A stretch of 64,000 bases of DNA from Ectothiorhodospira mobilis (GCF_016584115.1 NZ_NRSK01000007.1:42745-106744), one strand, 5' to 3'; positions 1 through 8,959 are shown, counted from the first letter of the stretch. Notes: generated by a model from the letters alone, not told the origin. A program made the numbers and translations.

Positions 1-690
1 CAGGACATCGGCGGGATTGATGCGCCGGCGCACGTGCTGGCGGTACATCTGGAAGGCGCTCAGGGAGCGGAGCACGTTCATCCACAATAGCCCCTCCATG
101 GCGCCGGCCTCGGCCCCCTCCGCCCCATCCTCCCGGGCCAGCAGGCCCACCGCCCCCACATCCAGGAGGCGGGAGGTCATGTCCGCCCGCTCCAGGTTGC
201 GCCCGGCGCGGATGAACTCGTAGCCCTGGTCGTGGCTCATGGTGCCCGCCAGCATGCCGGTGATCTGCTGGCAGCGGTCCCGGATCTGGGAAAGATAGCG
301 GTACCGCCCGCGCTTGCCCTCCCCGACGTCCAGCTTGTAGCGGGCATGGAGGTGCAGCTCGTTCACCGTCTCCCAGACCTCGGTGGGGACCCGGTCCCGG
401 GTGGTGCGCACGTTCTCCCGTGCCTGGGTCAGGCAATTGAGGATGGACCCGGGGTTCTCCGGGTCCCCCAGCAGGAAGCGGATGACGTCGGCCTCCGTGT
501 ATTCCGGATAGCGGGCATCGAATACCGCCTCGTTGCCGGTGATGGCCACCAGGCCCCGCCAGGAGAGGCGCACCTGCCGGGGCATGTCCAGGGCCAGGTG
601 GTTGAAGGCCGTGACCATGCGCGCGGTGTTCTCGGCCCGTTCCAGGTAGCGGGCCATCCAGTAGAGCCGTTCGGCGACGCGGGAGAGCAT
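1..690 (-). CDS. Alpha-E domain protein (DUF403 family), 3' end outside window
   Basis: The frame starts at the ATG at 690 (MLSRVAERLYWMARYLERAE) and stays open to base 1, giving 230 codons. The family is usually a little over 300 residues, so the C-terminus lies outside. The N-terminal pattern with WMARYLERAENTARM, and LSAFQMYRQHVRRRINPADVL near the edge, are typical of the all-helical alpha-E family. Its biochemical role is unknown. It starts 6 bases after the stop of the ATP-grasp gene, so the two are certainly co-transcribed. Alpha-E, circularly permuted ATP-grasp and transglutaminase-like proteins are known to cluster and have been proposed to make or process a peptide. A transglutaminase gene may follow just outside the window. 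Confidence 0.9.
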   Translation of the reverse strand, partial: MLSRVAERLYWMARYLERAENTARMVTAFNHLALDMPRQVRLSWRGLVAITGNEAVFDARYPEYTEADVIRFLLGDPENPGSILNCLTQARENVRTTRDRVPTEVWETVNELHLHARYKLDVGEGKRGRYRYLSQIRDRCQQITGMLAGTMSHDQGYEFIRAGRNLERADMTSRLLDVGAVGLLAREDGAEGAEAGAMEGLLWMNVLRSLSAFQMYRQHVRRRINPADVL

Positions 691-696
691 GTCGTA

Positions 697-2151
697 TCAG
701 TCCCCGGGGTCCGTATCCACGATCCAGGTGTCCTTGCTGCCCCCGCCCTGGGAGGAGTTCACCACCAGAGAGCCCCGGCGCAGGGCCACGCGGGTGAGCC
801 CGCCGGCGGTCACATCGCTGCGCACCCCCTGCAGGACGAAGGGGCGCAGGTCCAGGTGTCGCGGCTCCACGGTCCCGTCGCAGAGGGTGGGGGCCGTGGA
901 CAGCTGCAGGGTGGGCTGGGCGATGTAGTTGCGCGGATCGCGGCGGATCAGGTCGGCGAAGGCCTCCCGCTGCTGCGGCGTGGCATGGGGGCCCACCAGC
1001 ATGCCGTAGCCGCCCGATTCGTTGGCGGGTTTCACCACCAGGCGGTCCAGGTGGGCCAGCACGTGCTCCCGCTGGCGCGGGTCCATGCACAGGTAGGTGG
1101 GCACATTGGGCAGGATCGGCGCCTCGTCCAGGTAATAGCGGATCATATCGGGGACGAAGGCGTAGATCACCTTGTCGTCCGCCACGCCGGCCCCGGGGGC
1201 ATTCACCAGGGCCACGTTGCCGGCCCGCCAGGCGCGCATCAGCCCCGGCACCCCCAGCATGGAATCGGGATGGAAGACCTCCGGGTCCAGGAACAGGTCA
1301 TCGATGCGCCGGTAGATCACATCCACCCGCGCCGGCCCCTCGATGGTGCGCATGTAGACACAATCGTCCTCCGCCACCATGAGGTCGGCCCCCTCCACCA
1401 GCTCCGCCCCCATGCGCTGGGCCAGATAGGCGTGCTCGAAGTAGGCGGAGTTGTAGATCCCCGGGGTGAGCACCACCACCTGGGGGTAGTCCATGGGACG
1501 GGGGGAGAGACTGGCCAGCATGTCGAAGAGCTGGGCCGGGTATTCGTCCACGGGACGGATGCTGTGGTGTTCGAACAGCTCCGGGAAGACCCGCTTGGTC
1601 ACCTGCCGGTTCTCCAGCATGTAGGAGACCCCGGAGGGCACCCGCAGGTTGTCCTCCAGGACATAGAAGCACCCGTCGGCGTCACGCACCAGGTCCGAGC
1701 CGCAGATATGGGCCCAGACCCCGTGCACCGGCCGCATGCCCCGGCACTGCTCGCGGAAGTTGCGGGACTGGGCCAGCACCGCCTCCGGCACCACGCCGTC
1801 CCGGACGATACGCCGCTCGTTGTAGAGATCGTCGATGAAGCGGTTCAGGGCGGTGAGGCGCTGGCGCAGACCCCGCTCCACCCGGGTCCATTCCTGCAGG
1901 GGGATGATGCGGGGGATGATGTCGAAGGGCCAGGCCCGGTCGATGTTGCCCCCCTCGGTATAGACGGTGAAGCTGATCCCCATCTCCAGGATGGCGTGCT
2001 CCGCCGCCAGGCGCCGTTCCTGGATCTCCGCATCCCCCAGGGAGGCCAGGTAGCTGGCCAGGGTACGGGCGGCGGGACGCGGCCGCCCCGGGGCGGCCAT
2101 CAGCTCGTCATAGAACCCGCCGGGGTCATAGCGCTGCCAGTCGATACCCAT
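697..2151 (-). CDS. Circularly permuted ATP-grasp type 2 protein (DUF404/DUF407)
   Basis: This 484-residue protein belongs to the circularly permuted ATP-grasp family, predicted ATP-dependent carboxylate-amine ligases of unknown substrate. Recognisable blocks are SFTVYTEGGNIDRAWPFDII near residue 55, RPVHGVWAHICGSDLVRDAD and VLEDNLRVPSGVSYMLENR in the middle, LVVKPANESGGYGMLVGP near residue 370, and LRPFVLQGVRSDVTAGGLTR near the end. The VKPANESGGYGM segment is the nucleotide-binding loop of the permuted fold. It is the first gene of a pair with the alpha-E gene (6-base gap), with no transglutaminase gene upstream in the window. The family is certain; the reaction is not. Confidence 0.92.
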   Translation of the reverse strand: MGIDWQRYDPGGFYDELMAAPGRPRPAARTLASYLASLGDAEIQERRLAAEHAILEMGISFTVYTEGGNIDRAWPFDIIPRIIPLQEWTRVERGLRQRLTALNRFIDDLYNERRIVRDGVVPEAVLAQSRNFREQCRGMRPVHGVWAHICGSDLVRDADGCFYVLEDNLRVPSGVSYMLENRQVTKRVFPELFEHHSIRPVDEYPAQLFDMLASLSPRPMDYPQVVVLTPGIYNSAYFEHAYLAQRMGAELVEGADLMVAEDDCVYMRTIEGPARVDVIYRRIDDLFLDPEVFHPDSMLGVPGLMRAWRAGNVALVNAPGAGVADDKVIYAFVPDMIRYYLDEAPILPNVPTYLCMDPRQREHVLAHLDRLVVKPANESGGYGMLVGPHATPQQREAFADLIRRDPRNYIAQPTLQLSTAPTLCDGTVEPRHLDLRPFVLQGVRSDVTAGGLTRVALRRGSLVVNSSQGGGSKDTWIVDTDPGD

Positions 2152-2225
2152 GGGTCCCCCGTGGCCGTTACCCGGACGATGCCGCCCGCTTCAGGATAGC
2201 CTGTCGGCAGGGTCCGCCCAAGGGA

Positions 2226-2903
2226 TCAGCCCGGCTGATCCGCCGGTTGCACCTCCGGGGTGCCGCCGGTCTCCCCCAGGGGCAGAGCCCCGTTGCGGTA
2301 GTGGACCAGTTTCCAGTAGCCGAAGAGGTTGGCGGGCTCCACGCTCACCCGGTGCAGGTCCGGCAGCACCGGCAGGCTGTCCAGTTCCATGTCGGTGCGA
2401 AAGCCCACCAGACGCGACAACGGCCGCAGGGCCCGCTCCACGCGGCGCACCAGGGGATGGGTGGAGGCGAAGTGGTTGATCACCAGCACGTCCCCCCCGG
2501 GGGCGCAGACCCGGTGCATCTCCGCCATGAGCCGGTCCGGATGGGGCACCACCGAGGCCACGTACATGGCCACCACGGCATCGAAATGATCGTCGGGGAA
2601 CCCCAGGCATTCCCCGTCCATCTCCACCAGACCCTCCACGTGGCCCAGCCCCAGATCCTCCACCCGGCGCCGGGCCACCTGAAGCATCTCCGGACTGACA
2701 TCGATGCCCGTCACCCGCGCGTCGTCCCGGTAGTCCGGCAGGGACAGTCCCGTACCCACACCCACCTCCAGGATGCGCTGCCCCGGGCGCGTGTTCACGC
2801 GCTGCACCGCCATGCGGCGACCGGCGGCGAAGACGGGGCCGAATACGGTATCGTAATGGCGGGCATAACGCCGGTAGGCGTCTTTGATCGAGGAGAGGTC
2901 CAT
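2226..2903 (-). CDS. pmtA: SAM-dependent methyltransferase, PmtA-like (phosphatidylethanolamine N-methyltransferase)
   Basis: This 225-residue class I methyltransferase has motif I as ILEVGVGTGLSLPDY (residues about 44-58), motif II around VTGIDVSPEML, and a post-motif DAVVAMYVASVVPHPDRLM. VAMYVASVVP and the N-terminal YRRYARHYDTVFGPVF resemble the Rhodobacter-type PmtA that methylates phosphatidylethanolamine towards phosphatidylcholine. The start at 2903 gives a usual N-terminus. The gene stands alone, downstream of and divergent from the yheT-like gene. PmtA is a similarity call by eye; a ubiquinone/menaquinone-type or generic methyltransferase is the alternative. Confidence 0.65.
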   Translation of the reverse strand: MDLSSIKDAYRRYARHYDTVFGPVFAAGRRMAVQRVNTRPGQRILEVGVGTGLSLPDYRDDARVTGIDVSPEMLQVARRRVEDLGLGHVEGLVEMDGECLGFPDDHFDAVVAMYVASVVPHPDRLMAEMHRVCAPGGDVLVINHFASTHPLVRRVERALRPLSRLVGFRTDMELDSLPVLPDLHRVSVEPANLFGYWKLVHYRNGALPLGETGGTPEVQPADQPG

Positions 2904-3050
2904 GCAGTGCCTGATTTTGGTGTGGGAATGGCCCTCCCCTTTTAGCCGCTCGATGATCGGGTTTCAAGGGCTGGCCCCCGGCAGACCCCTTCGTCGCGCA
3001 CCCGCCCCTTTGGCTCCGTACAACCATCCGTACAACAACAAGGGATCTTC

Positions 3051-4004
3051 ATGATCGTCGAAGGGGATTTCCGACCCGCCCCCTGGCTGCCGGGCGCCCA
3101 TCTGCAGACCCTGGTACCGGCCCTGCTGCGCCCCCGGGTGCAGTTGCCCCTGCGCCGGGAACGCCTGGAGCTGCCCGACGGGGATTTCCTGGACCTGGAC
3201 TGGGCCCCGCCCGCGCCCGGCCCCGTCATCCTCCTGCTCCACGGACTGGAGGGCTCCAGCCGTTCGCCCTACGCCGCCGGACTCATGCGCTGCCTGCACG
3301 GGGCGGGTTTCCAGGCCCTGACCCTGCACTTTCGCGGCTGCTCCGGGGAACCCAACCGCCTGCCCCGCAGCTACTTCGCCGGGGACACCGGCGACCTCCA
3401 GCATGGGGTGGAGGTGCTGCGCGGACGTTTCCCGGATCGCCCCCTGGGGGCGGTGGGGGTCTCCCTCGGGGGCAACGCCCTGCTCCAGTGGCTGGGGGAG
3501 AGCGGCCCGGCCAACCCCCTGAGCGCCGCGGCGGCCCTGTCCGTCCCCTTCGACCTGGACGGCGCCGCGCGACGCATGGAGCGCGGCGCCTCCCGTCTCT
3601 ATCAATACTACCTGCTCACCCGGCTCAAACGGGCCCTGGCGCGCAAGGCAGGGCGCATGGATCTGCCGGTGGACCCGGCGGCGGCACGGCGGGCGCACAC
3701 CTTCCGCGCCTTCGACGATGCCGTGACAGCGCCGCTGCACGGCTTTTCCGGAGTGGACGACTACTATACCCGCTGCAGCTGCCGGCCCCGCCTGCGGGGG
3801 ATCCGCGTCCCTACCCTGATCCTCCATGCCCGCAACGATCCCTTCATGACCCCCCGGGTCATCCCCGCAGCCGGGGAGCTCTCCCCGGCCGTGCGCCTGG
3901 AGCTGAGCGAGGATGGCGGTCATGCCGGTTTCGTCGAGGGCTGGGGACGCTACTGGCCCGAACGCCGCATCCCGGCCTGGTTTGACGCCATGATCCGGAT
4001 GTGA
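3051..4004 (+). CDS. yheT: YheT-family alpha/beta hydrolase
   Basis: This 317-residue alpha/beta hydrolase has an oxyanion-hole segment LLLHGLEGSSRSPYA near residue 62. The nucleophile elbow is GVSLGGNALLQWLGE near residue 139, followed by LHFRGCSGEPNR-type family sequence and a C-terminal catalytic His in DGGHAGFVEGWG. Those blocks are specific to the YheT/ABHD1-3 family of carboxylic-ester hydrolases, whose bacterial substrate is not established. The ATG at 3051 is preceded by AAGGGATCTTC, a usable ribosome site. It is transcribed away from the pmtA-like gene and is followed by two GC hairpins before the next gene on the same strand. Confidence 0.9.
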   Translation: MIVEGDFRPAPWLPGAHLQTLVPALLRPRVQLPLRRERLELPDGDFLDLDWAPPAPGPVILLLHGLEGSSRSPYAAGLMRCLHGAGFQALTLHFRGCSGEPNRLPRSYFAGDTGDLQHGVEVLRGRFPDRPLGAVGVSLGGNALLQWLGESGPANPLSAAAALSVPFDLDGAARRMERGASRLYQYYLLTRLKRALARKAGRMDLPVDPAAARRAHTFRAFDDAVTAPLHGFSGVDDYYTRCSCRPRLRGIRVPTLILHARNDPFMTPRVIPAAGELSPAVRLELSEDGGHAGFVEGWGRYWPERRIPAWFDAMIRM

Positions 4005-4015
4005 TGCCCTTTTCC

Positions 4016-4061
4016 GGCCCCTGCGGGGGCCCCATACCCATTCACGGCCGCCACGGCGGCC
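4016..4061. other. Two GC-rich hairpins between yheT and the symporter gene
   Basis: GGCCCC/GGGGCC arms lie at 4016-4021 and 4026-4031, and GGCCGCC/GGCGGCC arms at 4046-4052 and 4055-4061. Neither is followed by a T-run on either strand, so they are not textbook intrinsic terminators. They could weaken read-through from yheT or protect a 3' end. Confidence 0.4.
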
Positions 4062-4086
4062 CCTGGCGCGAGGAGATCACAACGAC

Positions 4087-5475
4087 ATGCTTCAGGGACT
4101 CATGGTGTTCAACGACTGGCTCAACGGCATCGTCTGGGGCCCTCCGTTCATGATCCTGCTGGTGGGCACGGGGGCCTATCTCACCCTGCGCCTGGGCTTT
4201 TTCCAGTTCACCCACCTGCGCTTCGCCTGGCGGCGCACCTTCGGCACCCTCTTCCGTCGCCGCAAGGTGGCGGAGAAGGGGGCCATCTCCCCCTTCCAGG
4301 CGGTGAGTTCCGCCATGGCGGCCACCATCGGCGTGGGCAACATCGCCGGGGTGGCCACGGCCATCGCCCTGGGGGGGCCTGGCGCCGTGTTCTGGATGTG
4401 GGTGGTGGCCCTGGTGGGCATGGCCACGAAGCTGGCGGAGGCCACCCTGGGCCTGAAATACCGCCAGGTGGACGCGGACGGCCATGTCTCCGGCGGTGTG
4501 TTCTACTACATCGAACACGGTCTGGGACGACGCTGGAAGTGGCTGGCCCTGGTCTATGCCGTGCTGGCGGGGGTCGCGGCCTTCGGCATCGGCAACATGG
4601 TGCAGGCCAACACCATGGCCCATGCCCTGGAGACGGGCATGGGGGTGCCCGACTGGGTCACGGGCCTGGTGATCATGTTCCTGGTGGGGCTGGTCACCCT
4701 GGGCGGGATCCGGCGCATCGCCGTCACCGCCGAACGCATCGTCCCCACCATGGCCCTGATCTACATCATCGGCGCCATCGGCATCCTGGTGAGCTTTTAC
4801 GACCGCATCCCCGATGCCTTCGCGCAGATCTTCTCAGGGGCCTTCACCCCCGCCTCCGCCGTGGGCGGCTTCGCCGGGGCCACCGTGGGCAGTGCCATCC
4901 GTTACGGCATCGCCCGCGGCATCTTCTCCAACGAGGCGGGCCTGGGCTCGGCCTCCATCGTCCACGCCCAGGCCCAGAACAAGCCCTTCGCCCAGGGCCT
5001 CTGGGGGATGTGGGAGGTGTTCGTGGACACCCTGGTGGTGTGCACCATGACCGCCCTGGTGATCCTGGTGACTGGCGCCATCGGTACCGGCCAGACGGGG
5101 GCGGAACTCACCTCCACCGCCTTTGCCAATGGCCTTCCGGGCATCGGCGGCTGGATCGTGCTGGTGGCCCTGGTGCTGTTTTCCTACACCACCATGCTCA
5201 CCTGGAACTTCTACGGGGAGAAGAGCTGGGAATACGCCTTTGGCCGGCGGGTGGTCCTGCCCTACCGGGTGATCTTCATCGGCTTTCTCTATCTGGGGGC
5301 CGTGGGCGGGCTCACCACCGTCTGGGACATCTCGGATACCCTGAACGGGCTCATGGCGGCACCGAACCTGGTGGCCCTGGTGCTGCTGGCGGGGGTGCTG
5401 GTGAAGGAGAAGGCGCAGTATCTGCGGGAGGAACGCAGCCGGCCGTCCCGGGACAACGGTGAGGATACCGGCTGA
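4087..5475 (+). CDS. Sodium:alanine/glycine symporter, AGCS family
   Basis: This 462-residue polytopic membrane protein is a sodium-coupled amino-acid carrier of the alanine-or-glycine:cation symporter family. The signature is unmistakable: TLRLGFFQFTHLRFAWR near the N-terminus, VSSAMAATIGVGNIAGVATA near residue 78, GPGAVFWMWVVALVGMATKL directly after, and RYGIARGIFSNEAGLGSA near residue 275. About eleven hydrophobic segments can be seen. The ATG at 4087 has a GAGGAG ribosome site 11 bases upstream. Substrate choice between alanine and glycine cannot be read from sequence. It is followed by a convergent small membrane protein gene across a long hairpin. Confidence 0.93.
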   Translation: MLQGLMVFNDWLNGIVWGPPFMILLVGTGAYLTLRLGFFQFTHLRFAWRRTFGTLFRRRKVAEKGAISPFQAVSSAMAATIGVGNIAGVATAIALGGPGAVFWMWVVALVGMATKLAEATLGLKYRQVDADGHVSGGVFYYIEHGLGRRWKWLALVYAVLAGVAAFGIGNMVQANTMAHALETGMGVPDWVTGLVIMFLVGLVTLGGIRRIAVTAERIVPTMALIYIIGAIGILVSFYDRIPDAFAQIFSGAFTPASAVGGFAGATVGSAIRYGIARGIFSNEAGLGSASIVHAQAQNKPFAQGLWGMWEVFVDTLVVCTMTALVILVTGAIGTGQTGAELTSTAFANGLPGIGGWIVLVALVLFSYTTMLTWNFYGEKSWEYAFGRRVVLPYRVIFIGFLYLGAVGGLTTVWDISDTLNGLMAAPNLVALVLLAGVLVKEKAQYLREERSRPSRDNGEDTG

Positions 5476-5492
5476 GATCGCCGGGGTGATGC

Positions 5493-5523
5493 GGGGCCGC
5501 CGAAAGGGTGTTGCGGCGGCCCC
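5493..5523. terminator. Ten-base-pair hairpin between convergent genes
   Basis: Perfect 10-base arms GGGGCCGCCG (5493-5502) and CGGCGGCCCC (5514-5523) enclose an 11-base loop. It sits between the symporter stop and the stop of the convergent small gene. No T-tract follows on either strand, so it may be a U-less bidirectional terminator or an mRNA 3' end protector. Confidence 0.5.
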
Positions 5524-5542
5524 GGGGCCCCCGGTACGGGGC

Positions 5543-5749
5543 TCAGGAACCCGGGCCGGAATCCGTCTGTGCCTGGTCCCCGCCCCAGGCATAGACCCCC
5601 AGGCCCAGGATCATCACCGCCACCGCCGGCAGGAAGGGCCAGACCAGCGCCATGCCCGTAGCCTCCTGCGGCAGCCCCGGAACCGTGGCAAACAGCCAGA
5701 CCGTCCCTGCCAGAAAGATCCCCATTCCGATCGCGGTACGCACATTCAT
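5543..5749 (-). CDS. Small two-helix membrane protein, unknown function
   Basis: I read a 68-residue protein from the ATG at 5749 (MNVRTAIGMGIFLAGTVWLF), which has a good ribosome site (GAGGG) just upstream. A much longer frame runs into the divergent promoter region, so the inner start is preferred. Two hydrophobic segments are visible, about residues 7-24 and 33-52, separated by a short loop with VPGLPQEATG. The tail YAWGGDQAQTDSGPGS is polar. The topology suggests a small inner-membrane protein. I do not recognise the family. It is divergent from the cytochrome b5-like gene. Confidence 0.6.
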   Translation of the reverse strand: MNVRTAIGMGIFLAGTVWLFATVPGLPQEATGMALVWPFLPAVAVMILGLGVYAWGGDQAQTDSGPGS

Positions 5750-5924
5750 GCCCTCTTTTTCAGCACCCGCCTGGGCGGGCAACGTGGTCTTCCGACGCCG
5801 GAACCGGCCTCGGCGCCGTCCGGCACCGGCCTCGCAGGGGCGCATACCGGACCGGTTCATGCTAATGCAGCCCCCGCTGGGTGCCAACCCATCCTTTTGA
5901 CCTGTACGGAGCGGATTCCCCGCC

Positions 5925-6374
5925 ATGAACGCATCACACGCAAGACGCCTGACCACGGCCCTGGTGGCCACCCTCCTCCCGCTCTCCTTCCCCGCCCCCC
6001 TGATCGCCGAGGGGGCGGATAAAAACCCCATCCCTCTGGAGGAAGTGGCCCGTCACGATCATCGCAAGGACTGCTGGATGGCCATCGACGGCCAGGTCTA
6101 CGACATCACCGACTACCTGCCCCGCCATCCCGGATCCATGGACACGGTGCTGGAGTGGTGCGGCCGAGAGGCCACCGAGGCCTGGGAGACCAAGGGGGAC
6201 GCGGATCAGCCCCGGGTCCACAGCCGCGGGGCCCACTACCTGCTGCGCCGCTATCATCTGGGCCCCCTGGCTCCGCAGGAAGCGGCCCGGGAGGACTCCC
6301 CCGGGGCCGCCACTCCCAAAGGGCAAAAGGGCGGCCGGGATGAACCGGGGAACCCCGCCGCGCAGGAGGAATGA
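5925..6374 (+). CDS. Exported cytochrome b5-like heme-binding protein
   Basis: This 149-residue protein has a Sec-type signal peptide (residues 1 to about 28) followed by one cytochrome b5 heme-binding domain (about 36-113). IPLEEVARHDHRKDCWMAID and GQVYDITDYLPRHPGSMDTV match the b5 core. His68 in RHPGS and His99 in VHSRGAHYLL are the expected axial heme ligands. Cys50 and Cys79 are unusual and could form a disulfide in the periplasm. The C-terminal 30 residues are a low-complexity polar tail. The ATG at 5925 has GGAGCGG upstream. The electron donor and acceptor are unknown, and no redox partner gene is adjacent. Confidence 0.85.
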   Translation: MNASHARRLTTALVATLLPLSFPAPLIAEGADKNPIPLEEVARHDHRKDCWMAIDGQVYDITDYLPRHPGSMDTVLEWCGREATEAWETKGDADQPRVHSRGAHYLLRRYHLGPLAPQEAAREDSPGAATPKGQKGGRDEPGNPAAQEE

Positions 6375-6407
6375 TCCGCCCGGGGCGAGCTCCGGGACCG
6401 GAAACGC

Positions 6408-6430
6408 GAAAGGGGCCCCGGAGGGCCCCC
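6408..6430 (-). terminator. Intrinsic terminator downstream of pnp
   Basis: GGGGCCC (6412-6418) and GGGCCCC (6423-6429) pair around a four-base loop. On the minus strand the hairpin is followed by TTTCGCGTTT, a modest U-tract. It lies about 45 bases beyond the pnp stop and is the probable end of the rimP-pnp transcription unit. It may also stop the convergent b5 transcript. Confidence 0.65.
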
Positions 6431-6477
6431 TTCATACGCAACGGAGTGGCGCAACGGACTAAGTCGGTGCCCGACCT

Positions 6478-8568
6478 TCAGTCGCCGCTGCCCACCGCCT
6501 TCATGCTCAGCCGGATACGGCCCTGCTTGTCCACCTCCAGGACCTTCACCTGCACGCTCTCCCCCTCGCTGAGCTTGTCGGAGACGCTCTCCACCCGCTC
6601 CTCCGAGATCTGGGAGATGTGCACCAGGCCGTCGCGGCCGGGGAGGATGGTGACGAAGGCACCGAAGTCCATGATCTTGGCCACACGGCCCTGGTAGACC
6701 TTGCCCACCTCCACGTCGGCGGTGATCTCCTCGATGCGGCGCCGGGCCTCCTCACCCGCCTGCTTGTCCACGGAGGCGATCTTGACCACCCCGGAGTCGT
6801 CGATATCGATGGTGGCCCCGGTCTCCTCGGTGAGGGCCCGGATGGTGGCGCCACCCTTGCCGATGACGTCCCGGATCTTCTCGGGATTGATGCGCAGGGT
6901 GATGAAGCGGGGGGCATAGGCGGACATCTCTCCGCGCGGGGCGCTGAGGACCTTGCCCATCTCATTCAGGATGTGCAGGCGTCCCTCCCGGGCCTGGGCC
7001 AGGGCCTTCTCCATGATATCCCGGGTGATGCCGTCGATCTTGATGTCCATCTGCAGGGCGGTGACCCCCTCCTCGGTACCGGCCACCTTGAAGTCCATGT
7101 CCCCCAGATGGTCCTCATCCCCCAGGATATCGGTGAGGACCGCATGCCGGTCGCCTTCCTTGATCAGGCCCATGGCGATGCCGGCCACGGGGGCCTTGAG
7201 GGGCACACCGGCATCCATCAGGGCCAGGCTGGTGCCGCAGACCGAGGCCATGGAACTGGAGCCGTTGGATTCGGTGATCTCCGAGACCACCCGCAGCACA
7301 TAAGGGAAGTCCTCCTCCGCCGGCATCACCCCCTGCACGCCGCGCTTGGCCAGACGCCCGTGGCCGATCTCCCGGCGCTTGGGGGAGCCCACCATGCCGG
7401 TCTCGCCGGTGCAGTAGGGGGGGAAGTTGTAGTGCAGCATGAAGCGCTCGCGGCGCTCCCCCTCGATGGCATCGATGACCTGGGAATCCCGGTCGGTGCC
7501 CAGGGTGGCGGTGACGATGGCCTGGGTCTCGCCACGGGTGAACAGGGCGGAACCATGGGTGCGGGGCAGCACACCGGCACGCACACCGATGGGACGCACG
7601 GTGCGGGTATCCCGGCCGTCGATGCGAGGCTCACCGTCCAGGATGCGCTGGCGCACGATGCGCTTCTCGATGCCGTGGAAGAGCTCTTTCACGGTCTCGG
7701 CCGACGGGGCCTCCTCCTCGCCGGTGGCGAAGGCGGCCATCACCGCCTCGCGCAGTTCGGCCACACGGGCGGTGCGTTCCTGCTTGTCGGGGATCTGATA
7801 GGCGGCCGTCAGATCCTGGGTGCAGTGGGCCTCGATCCGTTCCTGCAGCGTGGTGTCCTGCTCCGGGGGCTGCCAGTCCCAGGCCGGCTTGCCCGCCTCG
7901 GCGGCCAGTTCCCGGATGGCCCCGATGGCGGTCTGCATCTGCTCGTGGCCGTACATGACGGCACCGAGCATGACCTCCTCCGGCAGGATGCTGGCCTCGG
8001 ACTCCACCATGATGACGGCGTTCTCCGTGCCCGCCACCACCAGGTCCAGCTGGGAATCCTTGACCTGGCTCAGGTCCGGGTTGAGCACATACTCGCCGTC
8101 GCGGTAGCCCACCCGGGCCGCCCCGATGGGGCCGTTGAAGGGCATCCCGGACAGGGCCACCGCGGCGGAGGCCCCCAGCAGCGCCGGGATGTCCGGATCC
8201 ACCTCCGGGTTCAGGGACATAACCGTGGCCACGATCTGCACCTCGTTGGTGAACCCCTTGGGGAACAGCGGGCGCAGGGGGCGGTCGATGAGCCGGCAGG
8301 TGAGGGTCTCCTTTTCCGAGGGACGGCCCTCCCGCTTGAAGAACCCACCGGGGATGCGGCCCGCCGCATAGGTGCGTTCCTGGTAGTTCACCGTCAGCGG
8401 GAAGAAGTCCCGTCCCGGGACGGCCTCCCTGCGCCCCACCGCCGTCACCAGGACCACGGTGCCGGCCACGTTGACCATGACGGCGCCGCTGGCCTGGCGG
8501 GCGATCTCGCCGGTTTCAAGGGTGACGGTGTGCTGACCGTACTGGAACGACTTGCTGATGGGCGCCAC
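6478..8568 (-). CDS. pnp: Polyribonucleotide nucleotidyltransferase (PNPase)
   Basis: This 696-residue 3'-5' phosphorolytic exoribonuclease works in RNA decay, alone or in the degradosome. It has two RNase PH-type domains: [21 protein letters not shown] in the first, and [20 protein letters not shown] plus [17 protein letters not shown] in the second. These are followed by a KH domain ([20 protein letters not shown], near 555) and an S1 domain ([20 protein letters not shown], near 620). The frame begins with GTG at 8568 ([11 protein letters not shown]), preceded by GCGGGAAT. It lies 52 bases after rpsO, the usual rpsO-pnp pair. A long pnp leader with an RNase III hairpin, as in E. coli, does not fit in this gap. 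Confidence 0.98.
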   Translation of the reverse strand: MAPISKSFQYGQHTVTLETGEIARQASGAVMVNVAGTVVLVTAVGRREAVPGRDFFPLTVNYQERTYAAGRIPGGFFKREGRPSEKETLTCRLIDRPLRPLFPKGFTNEVQIVATVMSLNPEVDPDIPALLGASAAVALSGMPFNGPIGAARVGYRDGEYVLNPDLSQVKDSQLDLVVAGTENAVIMVESEASILPEEVMLGAVMYGHEQMQTAIGAIRELAAEAGKPAWDWQPPEQDTTLQERIEAHCTQDLTAAYQIPDKQERTARVAELREAVMAAFATGEEEAPSAETVKELFHGIEKRIVRQRILDGEPRIDGRDTRTVRPIGVRAGVLPRTHGSALFTRGETQAIVTATLGTDRDSQVIDAIEGERRERFMLHYNFPPYCTGETGMVGSPKRREIGHGRLAKRGVQGVMPAEEDFPYVLRVVSEITESNGSSSMASVCGTSLALMDAGVPLKAPVAGIAMGLIKEGDRHAVLTDILGDEDHLGDMDFKVAGTEEGVTALQMDIKIDGITRDIMEKALAQAREGRLHILNEMGKVLSAPRGEMSAYAPRFITLRINPEKIRDVIGKGGATIRALTEETGATIDIDDSGVVKIASVDKQAGEEARRRIEEITADVEVGKVYQGRVAKIMDFGAFVTILPGRDGLVHISQISEERVESVSDKLSEGESVQVKVLEVDKQGRIRLSMKAVGSGD

Positions 8569-8620
8569 GACGATTCCCGCTTCGGTTGGGTGTACTGGAC
8601 TGGAGGCGAGGGCCGCGGAT

Positions 8621-8890
8621 TCAGCGGCGCAGGCCGAGGCTGCTGACCAGTTCCTGGTAGCGCTGCTGGTCCTTGCCCTTGAGGTAGTCCAGCAGCTTGC
8701 GGCGCTGGTTCACCATCTTCAGCAGGCCGCGGCGGGAATGATGGTCCTTCTTGTGCTTGGCGAAATGATCCATCAGGTGCTGGATACGGGCGGACAACAG
8801 GGCCACCTGTACCTCGGGGGAACCGGTGTCGGAGGCGTCGCGCTTGTACTTCTCGACGATCTCGGCTTTGAATTCACTGCTCAGGGACAT
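8621..8890 (-). CDS. rpsO: 30S ribosomal protein S15
   Basis: This 89-residue protein has the standard length of S15, which binds the central domain of 16S r[42 protein letters not shown] and [20 protein letters not shown] are classic S15 blocks. The ribosome site is AGGAGCCC upstream of the ATG. It is between truB and pnp and probably has its own promoter in the 100-base gap behind truB. S15 often represses its own translation; I could not confirm a pseudoknot by eye. Confidence 0.98.
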   Translation of the reverse strand: MSLSSEFKAEIVEKYKRDASDTGSPEVQVALLSARIQHLMDHFAKHKKDHHSRRGLLKMVNQRRKLLDYLKGKDQQRYQELVSSLGLRR

Positions 8891-8959
8891 TGCTTTCTGG
8901 GCTCCTGGGATGGGAACCGGCCAATGGGCCGTTCGTTCTGTCGATTCCGAAGGCGTAGG

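Noticed and set aside
232..2199. A 655-codon plus-strand open frame opposite the ATP-grasp gene
   Set aside because: Its composition is that of a G+C-rich shadow, and the minus-strand ATP-grasp protein matches a known family throughout.
8569..8620. RNase III-type hairpin controlling pnp
   Set aside because: The rpsO-pnp gap is only 52 bases and shows no long stem.
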